Below, in pieces: positions 15,212 to 23,349 of a DNA stretch of 34,527 nucleotides. Source of the stretch: Eubacterium sp. (GTDB lineage: Bacteria > Bacillota > Clostridia > Lachnospirales > Lachnospiraceae); contig JAFUDC010000158.1 in the NCBI GenBank assembly GCA_017459345.1, positions 1 through 34,527 on the forward strand, written 5' to 3'. The notes under the pieces were generated by a model. That model searched no databases. It was given only the letters and a program-made list of their open reading frames with translations, and was not told where the DNA came from. The position numbers were made by a program, and so were the translations under genes. The stretch's first letter is position 1, and the number at the start of each line of letters is the position of its first letter.

Positions 15212-15820
15212 CACAGATATTATTATAAGAATCTTAGAGCCGACGCAGCTGACGCTGCTCTGTGATTTATCGGGTGAAAGTAAAGCTTCGCTTTGCTCAG
15301 CTTTCCTTCCGATAATTCATATTATCTGACGCTGAAATATAGTTGATGAGTAACTACTCCGAGCCATGCAGATTTATCAATCATAAACGCCTCGGCGATT
15401 GCGCGCGAGTTGCGCGGCGCGTAAGCGCTTTCCAATGTGAAGAGGAAAACCAGTAGTTGCGGTGATGTTCTATTATGTTCGCATCCATATATTTATAAAT
15501 ATAGTTGTGTTAACCATTCTTTTAGTATTGGACTCTTTTTATCAAATTTATTAGGTAGATACTATTAAAAGAGCGGCAATTCATCAAAGCTGATCTTAAA
15601 AAAGGATGTTTCATAGGCATTTTAACCTCCGATAAAATTCATTATTTGGCAAAAAGCAGCGGCATATCATTATTATTTCAAAAATATTTGCAAAAACAAA
15701 GACGAATACCCCTCTACCATCGAAAACTCTTCCATAAACCCATGCTTGTACACCCTCATTCAAGAACAGCTCAGAAAAAACAAGACGACCGAGATGTTTT
15801 TGAAATCGAGATCTATTGAT
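15212..15820. other. Non-coding region upstream of galK with a long hairpin
   Basis: No plausible gene. It holds GCAGC-TGAC-GCTGC (15245-15258) and a nested hairpin (15267-15315) built from TTATCGG/CCGATAA, GAAAG/CTTTC and AAAGC-TTC-GCTTT. A very GC-rich patch (about 15390-15425, CGCG-rich) stands out in an AT-rich setting. The role is unknown. Confidence 0.5.
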
Positions 15821-15882
15821 TTTAGTAAATTTTTATTTTTTAGTAAATTTCTCTTTACTTTTTATTAAAGACAGTGTATAGT
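15821..15882 (+). promoter_or_regulatory. galK-galT promoter with two GalR-type boxes
   Basis: Boxes TTTAGTAAAT at 15821-15830 and 15839-15848 (18 bases apart), then -35 TTTACT (15854-15859), 17-base spacer, -10 TATAGT (15877-15882). The layout copies that of galE, including the CTCTTTAC stretch at the -35. The leader to galK is about 180 bases. Confidence 0.8.
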
Positions 15883-16067
15883 AGGGTTAAGACATCCAAA
15901 TGATAACAGACTTTATTACATATCCCCACAGGAGCCTGATCTTGTCTCGATTGCGAAGCGAAACAGCCAAAGTGTCGCGGCACATACAGATTAAAGCAAA
16001 AAAGATAAAAAAATCGGGCATCCAGCAGTATTAACCAAAAAAAGCAGGCATTTAGAGGAGGATCCCT

Positions 16068-17357
16068 ATGAAAGCAACAAGTATCCTGAAAGAAGAATTC
16101 CAGAACAAAGAACATGACAATCTGCTCCTGGACATCTACGTTGATGATGCCCTGCTCTCCTACCAGAGAGGCCGCTACATCGCAGCCATCGAAACCTACG
16201 AGGAGCTTTTCGGCAAAGAAGGCCAGGATGCCGTTTCCATCTTCAGCGCTCCGGGCCGCAGTGAGATCGGCGGCAACCACACAGACCACCAGCATGGTGA
16301 GGTTTTAGCAGCCTCCATCAACTTAGATGCCATCGCCATCGTGAAAAGAACTGAAGAAAATACAGTAAAAGTGGTCTCCGGCAATTCCGGGATGATCACC
16401 ATCTCTTTAAACAATCTGGCCGCAGACCCTGCTGAGGAGGGTACCACCCGGTCCTTGATTAAGGGTGTCATCGCCGGCATCCAGAAGAGGGGATTTGAGA
16501 TCGGCGGCTTTCAGGCCTACATCACCAGTGATGTCCTGATCGGGGCAGGCCTTTCCTCCTCCGCTGCCTTTGAGACTCTGATCGGAATCATCGAAAGCGG
16601 CCTCTACAATGATATGAAGATTACTCCCATTGATATCGCCATCATCGGACAGGAGGCAGAGAATGTCTACTTTGGCAAGCCCTGCGGCCTCATGGACCAG
16701 ATGGCCAGCTCCGTGGGCAACCTGGTGCATATCGATTTTGCTGATCCGGCTGATCCGGTGGTTGAGAAGGTTTCCTATGACCTCTCCGGTCAGGGATACA
16801 GCCTCTGCATCGTTGATACCAAGGGTTCCCATGCAGACCTAACAGCAGATTATGCTGCAATTCCTGTTGAGATGAAGGCCGCTGCCGCCTGCTTCGGTAA
16901 GGACTTTATGGGACAGGTGCCAAGGTCCGAGCTCCTTGCCGGCCTTTCCAAGGTCAGAGAAGCAGCCGGGGACAGGGCTGCTTTAAGGGCCATCCACTTT
17001 GTGGAGGAGAATGAGCGGGTGAAGAAAGAGGTATCTGCCCTTAAAGATGGAGATTTCTCTACATTTCTTAAGACAGTGAAGGCATCCGGAGATTCCTCCT
17101 TCAAGTTCCTGCAGAATGTTTACACCAACTCTGATGTGGCTCATCAGAATGTGTCCGTAGCCCTGGCAGCCAGCGAAGCCATTCTCGATGATGCAGAAGT
17201 ATGCCGGGTTCACGGAGGCGGCTTCGCCGGCACCATCCAGGCCTTTGTCAAGGATGAGCATGTCACTGGATATAAAAACTATATGGACCTGATTTTCGGA
17301 GATGGCTCCTGCAGCGTATTAAAGATTCGAAAGTACGGTGGAATGCAGGTACTGTGA
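16068..17357 (+). CDS. galK: Galactokinase (GHMP kinase family)
   Basis: 429 residues. Phosphorylates galactose at C1 using ATP. Residues 1-57 form an N-terminal part common in Firmicutes galactokinases. Then come the galactokinase signature FSAPGRSEIGGNHTDHQHG (58-76, with Ser in place of the usual Val/Thr after GR), the GHMP ATP loop IGAGLSSSAAFE, GLMDQMASSVG, and the C-terminal GGGFAGTIQAFV. Cytoplasmic. The start at 16068 has AGAGGAGG upstream. It is followed 56 bases later by galT, probably on one transcript. Confidence 0.96.
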   Translation: MKATSILKEEFQNKEHDNLLLDIYVDDALLSYQRGRYIAAIETYEELFGKEGQDAVSIFSAPGRSEIGGNHTDHQHGEVLAASINLDAIAIVKRTEENTVKVVSGNSGMITISLNNLAADPAEEGTTRSLIKGVIAGIQKRGFEIGGFQAYITSDVLIGAGLSSSAAFETLIGIIESGLYNDMKITPIDIAIIGQEAENVYFGKPCGLMDQMASSVGNLVHIDFADPADPVVEKVSYDLSGQGYSLCIVDTKGSHADLTADYAAIPVEMKAAAACFGKDFMGQVPRSELLAGLSKVREAAGDRAALRAIHFVEENERVKKEVSALKDGDFSTFLKTVKASGDSSFKFLQNVYTNSDVAHQNVSVALAASEAILDDAEVCRVHGGGFAGTIQAFVKDEHVTGYKNYMDLIFGDGSCSVLKIRKYGGMQVL

Positions 17358-17413
17358 AGAACAGATGAAAAAGATATTGTTTTGAAGGCAAATATGTAAA
17401 GGGGATAGTAAAT

Positions 17414-18961
17414 ATGATTACAACATATATCAAGGAATTAATTCAATACGGTCTTTCTACCGGTCTGATCGACCCGGCTGATGAAGTTTATACTGTTAAC
17501 CGCCTGCTGGAATTATTTGGACTGGACTCTTATGAGGAAGATACAAAGGATGCTTCCGCAGTTCAAGACAGGCAGGGCAGTCATGGCAGCCGCCCTCTCC
17601 ATGAAATTCGTCCTCTTCATGAAATCCTTGAGGACATGGTAAATTACGCTGCAGACCAGGGTCTGCTTCCGGATGATACCATCACCTACCGGGACCTGTT
17701 TGATACCAAGATCATGGGGCTGATCACACCGCCGCCATCTGTGGTCAGAAACACATTTGCAGGTAAGCTTAATGAGTCTCCCAAAGAAGCCACCGACTAC
17801 TATTATCAGTTCAGCCAGGATACCAACTATATCCGCAGGGACCGGATTGCAAAGGACGAGCAGTGGACTGTGGATACCGAGTACGGCCCCCTTGATGTCA
17901 CCATCAACCTCTCCAAGCCGGAGAAGGATCCCAGAGACATCGCCAAGGCCGGCCAGGCTAAGAAGTCAGGCTATCCCAGCTGTCTTCTCTGCCGGGAGAA
18001 TGAAGGCTATGCAGGACATTTCTCCCATCCAGCCAGACAGAACCACCGCATCATCCCTATTCGGCTGATGAATGAGGATTATTATCTGCAGTATTCTCCT
18101 TATGTATATTATAATGAGCACTGCATCATCCTCAATAAAGAGCATATCCCCATGAAGATTGACAAGCAGGCCTTCTTAAAGCTCCTGGACTTTGTGGGTC
18201 AGTTCCCCCACTATATGGCAGGCTCCAACGCTGACCTCCCCATCGTGGGCGGGTCCATCTTAAGCCACGACCATTTCCAGGGAGGCGGCTATGTATTCGC
18301 CATGGCTAAAGCGCCCATAGAAAGAGCATTTACCTTAAAAAAATATCCCGACCTTACAGCCGGGATCGTAAAGTGGCCCATGTCAGTCATCCGCCTGCAG
18401 GGCGCCGACCTTGCCATGGTGGCAGATGCTGCAGACGACATCCTGGCCGCATGGCGGGGATACACCGATGAGGCATCCTTCATCTTCAGCGAGACTGATG
18501 GCGTTCCCCATAACACCATCACACCCATCGCCAGGATGCATGACGGCCTCTACGAGTTAGACCTGGTGCTGCGCAATAATATCACCACTGAAGAATCTCC
18601 CTGGGGGGTTTACCATCCAAGCGCAGACCTTCACCATATCAAGAAGGAAAACATCGGCCTTATTGAGGTTATGGGACTGGCCATCCTGCCGGCCCGCCTG
18701 AAAAAGGAGATGGCGGTTCTGGAGGAAGCTATCCTGTCCGGCAAAGACCTCCGGGCTGACGAATCAACGGAAAAACATGCCGACTGGGCAGATGCCTGGA
18801 TTCCCAAATATCCGGACCTGAACAGAAACAATATCCACGCTATCGTCCAGGAGGAGATTGGACATGTGTTTACCAAGGTGCTGGAATGCGCCGGCGTCTA
18901 TAAGAGAACTCCCGAAGGGCAGGAAGGGTTCCTTAAGTTTGTGGAGTATGTGAATGGGTGA
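17414..18961 (+). CDS. galT: UDP-glucose-hexose-1-phosphate uridylyltransferase, class II
   Basis: 515 residues, typical of the class II GalT of Firmicutes, unrelated in length to the E. coli type. It exchanges UMP between UDP-glucose and galactose-1-phosphate. Blocks: PPPSVVRNTF, a C-x-x-C pair near SCLLCRENEGYAGHFSHPARQNHR, and GGSILSHDHFQGGGY with the His-x-His nucleophile region. An insertion around residues 45-70 carries a repeated RPLHEI. The start has AGGGGATAG upstream. It follows galK and ends at a strong hairpin. Confidence 0.96.
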   Translation: MITTYIKELIQYGLSTGLIDPADEVYTVNRLLELFGLDSYEEDTKDASAVQDRQGSHGSRPLHEIRPLHEILEDMVNYAADQGLLPDDTITYRDLFDTKIMGLITPPPSVVRNTFAGKLNESPKEATDYYYQFSQDTNYIRRDRIAKDEQWTVDTEYGPLDVTINLSKPEKDPRDIAKAGQAKKSGYPSCLLCRENEGYAGHFSHPARQNHRIIPIRLMNEDYYLQYSPYVYYNEHCIILNKEHIPMKIDKQAFLKLLDFVGQFPHYMAGSNADLPIVGGSILSHDHFQGGGYVFAMAKAPIERAFTLKKYPDLTAGIVKWPMSVIRLQGADLAMVADAADDILAAWRGYTDEASFIFSETDGVPHNTITPIARMHDGLYELDLVLRNNITTEESPWGVYHPSADLHHIKKENIGLIEVMGLAILPARLKKEMAVLEEAILSGKDLRADESTEKHADWADAWIPKYPDLNRNNIHAIVQEEIGHVFTKVLECAGVYKRTPEGQEGFLKFVEYVNG

Positions 18962-18978
18962 TGCCGAAACTATTAACA

Positions 18979-19007
18979 CCCCCGTCAGGCTGCCAGCCTG
19001 ACGGGGG
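18979..19007 (+). terminator. GC-rich hairpin after galT
   Basis: A perfect 13-bp stem, CCCCCGTCAGGCT and AGCCTGACGGGGG, with a three-base loop, 18 bases after the galT stop. The U-tract is weak (GATGTTGGTTGT), but the stem is very stable. Confidence 0.75.
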
Positions 19008-19036
19008 CGATGTTGGTTGTCATATATTGCTTAGTT

Positions 19037-19088
19037 AACTTTTTTCAATATCTTCTGGCAGCCGAAAGCAGAAGATATTGAAAAAGTT
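19037..19088. terminator. Long bidirectional hairpin at the end of the AAA-ATPase-like gene
   Basis: Arms of about 20 bases (19037-19057 and 19069-19088), starting AACTTTTTTCAATATC and ending GATATTGAAAAAGTT, with an 11-base loop. The right arm overlaps the TAA stop of the minus-strand gene. A- and T-runs lie inside the stem, so it can serve transcripts from both sides. Confidence 0.7.
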
Positions 19089-20655
19089 ATTCCTCTACCT
19101 TCCAATCGGATAACATTCTCCTTTCAGAATCGAATGTCACTCCAATCTTATATAACTTCCGTTGATCTGCTACAAAAGGAAGTGCGTACTCCATTTCTTC
19201 TATCTGGGCTAATGCTGCCTCAACAGTATCATCTCTTTTAAATTCAAAAATATAAATGTAATCCTCAGCCTCAAGGATACAGTCGATTCTTCCGGTAAAG
19301 GTATGCATTTCACAGCGGGCATACTTCCCAAGCAAAGTAAATATCAGATATATGACACTCTGAAAGTAATGTTCGAAAGGATTTCTATCCTCTGTATATG
19401 GAATGCTTGCAAACAATGCTGTGAGCACATTTCTGATTCCTTCAAGATTTCCGTCCTCTATATAAGTCTCTAAAGTAAAGATATCTGTACCTGTACCACT
19501 TGCGGCGGCAGGAGTATATTCCGGTATCAGGTTCTCCAGGAAACCATATTCAACTTCTTCGTTTGGAAAGCAAAGAGTGTATCTTTTTCTTTTTTTATCA
19601 TAATCTGCAATGGTCAGATACCCGGTCTGATAAAGCAAAGGCAGGGGATCCGGATTATCTACAGTGTAATTTGATAGTTTTGCTTCGCTGGCATATAAAG
19701 TCCTGTTGTTAAGTTTTCTCACATCAAATCCCATTTTTTTCAGCCTTTTAACTAAAAAACCTGGTGTACCCGTGGAAAACCAGTAGGACCCGAAATCTCC
19801 TTCTGCGAAGGCGTTTAGCAAACTGAAGGGATTATAAACACCTGAACTATCCGGATGGAAATGGTAGCCATCATAGGTTTGTTTTAATCTGACAATACAT
19901 TCCTTCCTCGATAATTCCTGGACTTTTGCAAGTTTTTCTATCTCCTCATCAAAACATCCTGTCAGCTCTGTCCCGGTAATTCCGCAGATTCCGGAAAACT
20001 CTCTGCTTAAAGAAATATCCCGCAATTGGTTCAAATCACTGAAAATGCTTATCTTATTGAACTTGGTTACTCCGGTAATAAAGACAAACTGGATAGATTC
20101 ATCTGCTTTTTTCAATACACTGAAGAAGCTTTTAAATACCTCTCTATTATGTTCTTCTTTCTTTAAATCCTCAATGGTTTCAAGCAGAGGCTTGTCATAT
20201 TCATCTACTAAAACCACACATCGGCGGCCAGTTTGTTCCGCTGCCATCTCCAGAAGCTTCTGAAACCGGTCGCCCAATGTCCTCTCTTTATATTGATCGC
20301 CGTAGATTGCTTCCCAATCAGCAAGCCTCTGATCCAGTATACTTTCCAGGGAGTTCTCCTGATAGTTCTCACCGTTAAAATCGAAGAAAAAGACTGGATA
20401 CGACTTCCAGGCATCCGGATTACTTCTCTCTAATTCCTCAATCGCCAGTCCACGAAACAGATCCTTTTTCCCATCCCAATATGCCCGTATGGCTGAAAGA
20501 AGAAGACTCTTGCCAAATCGTCTCGGCCTGCTTAAGAAATAGGAGCCTGAGCCATGAACAAGCTGGTAGATATATTCTGTTTTATCGACATAAAGATAGT
20601 GCTCTTCCTTAAGCTTTTCAAAGCCCTGTATGCCAATCGGAAGTCTTCTTTCCAT
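19087..20655 (-). CDS. AAA-ATPase-like protein with C-terminal PD-(D/E)XK nuclease domain
   Basis: 522 residues of the family with an N-terminal AAA-ATPase-like domain (PF09820 type) and a C-terminal PD-(D/E)XK domain (PDDEXK_9 type). Early block YLYVDKTEYIYQLV, Walker A-like SRPRRFGKS (42-50), Walker B CVVLVDEYDKPLL (D151, E152). Nuclease residues: GRIDCIL (D458) and FEFKR (E471, K473). The family is abundant in gut Clostridia and Bacteroidota; its function is not known. The ATG has GGAGG upstream and its own promoter. Confidence 0.9.
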   Translation of the reverse strand: MERRLPIGIQGFEKLKEEHYLYVDKTEYIYQLVHGSGSYFLSRPRRFGKSLLLSAIRAYWDGKKDLFRGLAIEELERSNPDAWKSYPVFFFDFNGENYQENSLESILDQRLADWEAIYGDQYKERTLGDRFQKLLEMAAEQTGRRCVVLVDEYDKPLLETIEDLKKEEHNREVFKSFFSVLKKADESIQFVFITGVTKFNKISIFSDLNQLRDISLSREFSGICGITGTELTGCFDEEIEKLAKVQELSRKECIVRLKQTYDGYHFHPDSSGVYNPFSLLNAFAEGDFGSYWFSTGTPGFLVKRLKKMGFDVRKLNNRTLYASEAKLSNYTVDNPDPLPLLYQTGYLTIADYDKKRKRYTLCFPNEEVEYGFLENLIPEYTPAAASGTGTDIFTLETYIEDGNLEGIRNVLTALFASIPYTEDRNPFEHYFQSVIYLIFTLLGKYARCEMHTFTGRIDCILEAEDYIYIFEFKRDDTVEAALAQIEEMEYALPFVADQRKLYKIGVTFDSERRMLSDWKVEE

Positions 20656-20687
20656 TACTTCATCCTCCAGAACTGACCTTTTTCAAT

Positions 20688-20716
20688 ATGATACCATTGA
20701 ATCTGGATTCTCGCAA
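20688..20716 (-). promoter_or_regulatory. Promoter of the first AAA-ATPase-like gene
   Basis: Minus strand: -35 TTGCGA (20711-20716), 17-base spacer, -10 TATCAT (20688-20693), about 35 bases before the start codon at 20655. Confidence 0.55.
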
Positions 20717-20749
20717 TCTGAAATCTATCGGTCATTCATCCCCCGGAAA

Positions 20750-20920
20750 GCAGCAAATTTGGCTAGGCTGGTCCCTCTGGAAAGCCACTGCGATTATTAT
20801 AATCTGGGCGTCCACACCATCGAAAACGGTGCTCCCAAGGTAATCAAAGATGAGGAAGTGGTCCGGGTTCTGGAAATCCTGGAGGAGGCCACAGAGGTAG
20901 CGAAGTCGCATAAGAAGTGA
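20750..20920 (+). pseudogene. C-terminal remnant of an oxidoreductase (Gfo/Idh/MocA-like)
   Basis: The plus strand encodes about 50 residues ending at 20920: LESHCDYYNLG, then TIENGAPKVIKDEEVVRVLEILEEA, then a short polar tail. This resembles the extreme C-terminus of Gfo/Idh/MocA oxidoreductases (DYY-x-L, NGAP, E-x-x-x-V-x-E-I-L-E). No N-terminal Rossmann domain lies upstream, where the promoter of the divergent AAA-ATPase-like gene sits instead. It is probably the scar of a gene once downstream of galT. The family assignment rests on a short match. Confidence 0.5.
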
Positions 20921-20947
20921 CAACTGTAATTTTCAATACATAGCAAA

Positions 20948-20969
20948 GAGGCTGCCTTACGGCAGCCTC
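20948..20969 (-). terminator. Hairpin overlapping the stop of the second AAA-ATPase-like gene
   Basis: GAGGCTGCC-TTAC-GGCAGCCTC is a perfect 9-bp stem; the TAA stop (20957-20959) lies in the stem-loop junction. On the minus strand it is followed by TTTGCTATG, a short U-tract. Confidence 0.65.
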
Positions 20970-22681
20970 CCGATAATACAGCTCTTCTTACAAAAACAGA
21001 TTCCATATGACACAGATCCTATATATCCATCATCCAGTATGCCTTCTTCATACCTCTTATCTCTTATCTGGGCAAACGCCTCCTCCAGGCCGTCCTGCAT
21101 CTGGTTGAATCTTTTTCGTACCTTCACTTCAAAGAGGATGGCAGGGTCCCTGGGCCGGTTGGGATAGAGGACGATATCAGGCCGTCCGTCTCCCTCTTCC
21201 CTGTTTGACCTGGCGGAATATCCGGGAACTCCATAGAGCAATGGCAGGAAAAATCCATGGTAGAAGGCTTCATCACTGTCAAAGGTGCTGATGCTTTTCT
21301 CCAGGAGTCCATTGATATAGTCCTCCATCTGGTCAGTATCCCCATCAAGCACAGCCTGATGAAGTGTCTTTCTGTCGCTACCCTTAACCAGCTTGTCAAA
21401 CCATAAGCTGATCTGATTGCTGTATATGCTCCGGATTTCCCGGTTGGGAATCCTCATGGTCATATAGATATCGTCTCCAACCTGTCTTTCCGACACCTTC
21501 TTCATATATCCGGTAAAGAAGAGGAAATTCCAGAGATTGTCCTCCGATTCATAGACATCCCCGTAAGTGATATCCTCATGAATCCGCTTCTCTATCACAC
21601 CGCCCTGGATTAAATGATCCAGTTCTTCCCTCATATCCTCATCTGCATGCCAAATCATGTCCCTGATAATCTGATTAGAGGAGGTGTTGGCCCAGTAGGG
21701 TTCGGGAAATTGTCTCTTATTATTAACGATCCCTGACACATATTTGATAATGCTCCATGGATTGTATATTTCCAGCTCTCCGAAGAGATATCCATTGTAC
21801 CAGCTTTTTGCCTCAGGAATCCTGTCTGCTATGCCATAATCTATGAGCATCTGCTCGGTCTCTTCTTCCGTAAAGCCAAAACCTTCCGCGTAGGACACAT
21901 CACGGATCGAATTAATCTCGAGATGGTTGAGTCCGGTGAAGATACTCTCCCTGCTTATCCGAAGACAGCCGGTGACAACCGCAAAGACCAGGGCATCATT
22001 GGTCTTCATGGAAGATTCAAAGAGTGACCGGATAAAGCCGACCATTTCCTTGTAAAAGCCGCTGTACCAGGCATTCTCCAGGGGCACATCATATTCATCG
22101 ATAAGGAGGATGACCTTCTGCCCGTGATGCTTCTCCAGACACTGACATAAGACCTTTAATGCCGTAGAATACCTGCCCACCTCCGCCTCAAACTTTTTGT
22201 CGTCAAACAGGTCCTCATCTTTAGAAGCCCTGGCCAGTGATCTGAGCTGGTCTCTCTCATCCTCCAGCAGTTTATCAGACTGCCACATATAGGCATGCCG
22301 TCTGTATTCTCCGATAATCTCATCCCGCAGATTCTTAAAGGCTGTCGAAAAATTCGGCTGCTTTGCCGATTTCAGAGACAGATTGATCACAGGATATTGG
22401 CCCATCATGGAGAGGACATCCTCCTCCGCCTCCATAATCTTCTTCCCTTCAAAGTAGCGGCGGTTATCCAGCAAATGTCCCTCAAAATCGTATTCCTTCT
22501 CGAAAAATGTGCGCAGCATGGAAAGAGCCAGAGTCTTCCCGAACCGGCGTGGGCGGGTAATCAGGGTGACAATCCCTCCCTTCCCAACCAGTTCACGAAT
22601 GAGAGGTGTCTTATCTACATAATAACAGCCATCGTCTATGATTCTTTTGTAATTCTCATATCCAATTCCGATCTTTTTCAC
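20957..22681 (-). CDS. AAA-ATPase-like protein with C-terminal PD-(D/E)XK nuclease domain (second copy)
   Basis: 574 residues, same family as the 19087-20655 product but clearly diverged. Blocks: CYYVDKTPLIRELV, Walker A-like TRPRRFGKT (42-50), LAL SML, Walker B ILLIDEYDVPL (D195, E196), and nuclease residues GRPDIVLY (D502) with LFEVKVRK (E518, K520). Translation probably starts at the GTG at 22681, with GGGAGGTG eight bases upstream. It lies 35 bases from the PIN toxin remnant in the same direction, so it may now be transcribed from the toxin-antitoxin promoter. The function is unknown. Confidence 0.9.
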   Translation of the reverse strand: MKKIGIGYENYKRIIDDGCYYVDKTPLIRELVGKGGIVTLITRPRRFGKTLALSMLRTFFEKEYDFEGHLLDNRRYFEGKKIMEAEEDVLSMMGQYPVINLSLKSAKQPNFSTAFKNLRDEIIGEYRRHAYMWQSDKLLEDERDQLRSLARASKDEDLFDDKKFEAEVGRYSTALKVLCQCLEKHHGQKVILLIDEYDVPLENAWYSGFYKEMVGFIRSLFESSMKTNDALVFAVVTGCLRISRESIFTGLNHLEINSIRDVSYAEGFGFTEEETEQMLIDYGIADRIPEAKSWYNGYLFGELEIYNPWSIIKYVSGIVNNKRQFPEPYWANTSSNQIIRDMIWHADEDMREELDHLIQGGVIEKRIHEDITYGDVYESEDNLWNFLFFTGYMKKVSERQVGDDIYMTMRIPNREIRSIYSNQISLWFDKLVKGSDRKTLHQAVLDGDTDQMEDYINGLLEKSISTFDSDEAFYHGFFLPLLYGVPGYSARSNREEGDGRPDIVLYPNRPRDPAILFEVKVRKRFNQMQDGLEEAFAQIRDKRYEEGILDDGYIGSVSYGICFCKKSCIIGRLP

Positions 22682-22716
22682 TCATTGCACCTCCCTGATT
22701 ATAGTGAATCTGCGCA

Positions 22717-22948
22717 TCATTCTCCTTCATCACCCTCATCCACCTGCAGAGGCCTTCCCTTATTTTCCAGGATTGTCAGCATTTCTCGCGGAGTTACCAC
22801 AAAAGGTTTCAGCGGGAAATGTTTTATATTCCCGGTAACAAGATAGGCATCGTCTGCCTTTCTTGCTTCCATAGTGACAGCATAGAAAACCACATCCTTG
22901 GGATCTGGAAGGTTCTCCTTCACCTTCGCGGGATCAAGAAAGTTTCAT
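22717..22948 (-). pseudogene. Truncated PIN-domain toxin
   Basis: Only the C-terminal 60-70 residues of a PIN-family protein remain: FLDPAKVKENLPDPKDVVFY, MEARKADDAYLVTGNIKHFP, FVVTPREML. The N-terminal half with the first catalytic Asp is gone. An ATG (22946-22948), overlapping the usual toxin start three bases past the antitoxin stop, reads M-K-L-S then stops. A TGA also interrupts the PIN frame just before FLDPAK. This fits an internal deletion that joined the first codons to the C-terminal part out of frame. A short open frame from 22923 could still be made but would lack the active site. Confidence 0.75.
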
Positions 22949-22951
22949 CTG

Positions 22952-23245
22952 TTATTTCCCGCTCCTTACCGCCGCTATCTCCGCGTTGATTTCCTCCAGT
23001 GTCATGTCAGATACACCAGCCTTCTCAGCATCCAGGCTCATCCGCTTCATGGCAGCAATCGCCGCAGTTGCTTTATAATCTTCGTCCGGAAGAAGCATAC
23101 TGAAGGGAATGCCCCGTACCTGTACCGAACGTTTCAGGAACATGCGGATCGCGGTAGGCAGATCCAAACCGAGCTGTGCGTAAATATCAGCAGCTTCCTG
23201 CCGCAGTGAATCATCTATTCGAAGCTGAAGTAATCCATTTGCCAT
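22952..23245 (-). CDS. RelB/DinJ-type antitoxin
   Basis: 97 residues from the ATG at 23245, with AGGAGGTG upstream; a longer frame to 23293 covers the promoter and is rejected. The N-terminus LLQLRIDDSLRQEAADIYAQLGLDLPTAIRMFLKRSVQVRGIPF is the ribbon-helix-helix domain typical of RelB/DinJ proteins, which bind their own operator as dimers. The C-terminal LEEINAEIAAVR is the usual toxin-binding tail. The partner would be the adjacent PIN toxin, now truncated, so this is an orphan antitoxin. Confidence 0.9.
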   Translation of the reverse strand: MANGLLQLRIDDSLRQEAADIYAQLGLDLPTAIRMFLKRSVQVRGIPFSMLLPDEDYKATAAIAAMKRMSLDAEKAGVSDMTLEEINAEIAAVRSGK

Positions 23246-23264
23246 GGTAGCACCTCCTATATAA

Positions 23265-23312
23265 TGCATTTGTTTGTAATGCAATCGTATCACAAAAGTC
23301 TCGTGAAATCAA
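23265..23312 (-). promoter_or_regulatory. Promoter and operator of the antitoxin gene
   Basis: Minus strand: -35 TTGATT (23307-23312), 17-base spacer, -10 TACGAT (23284-23289). An inverted repeat TGCATT-N7-AATGCA (23265-23283) abuts the -10 and precedes the ribosome binding site, a fitting target for RelB/DinJ autoregulation. Confidence 0.65.
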
Positions 23313-23349
23313 GTGAATTACAAATTCATGCAACAGGAGAAAGCGTATA

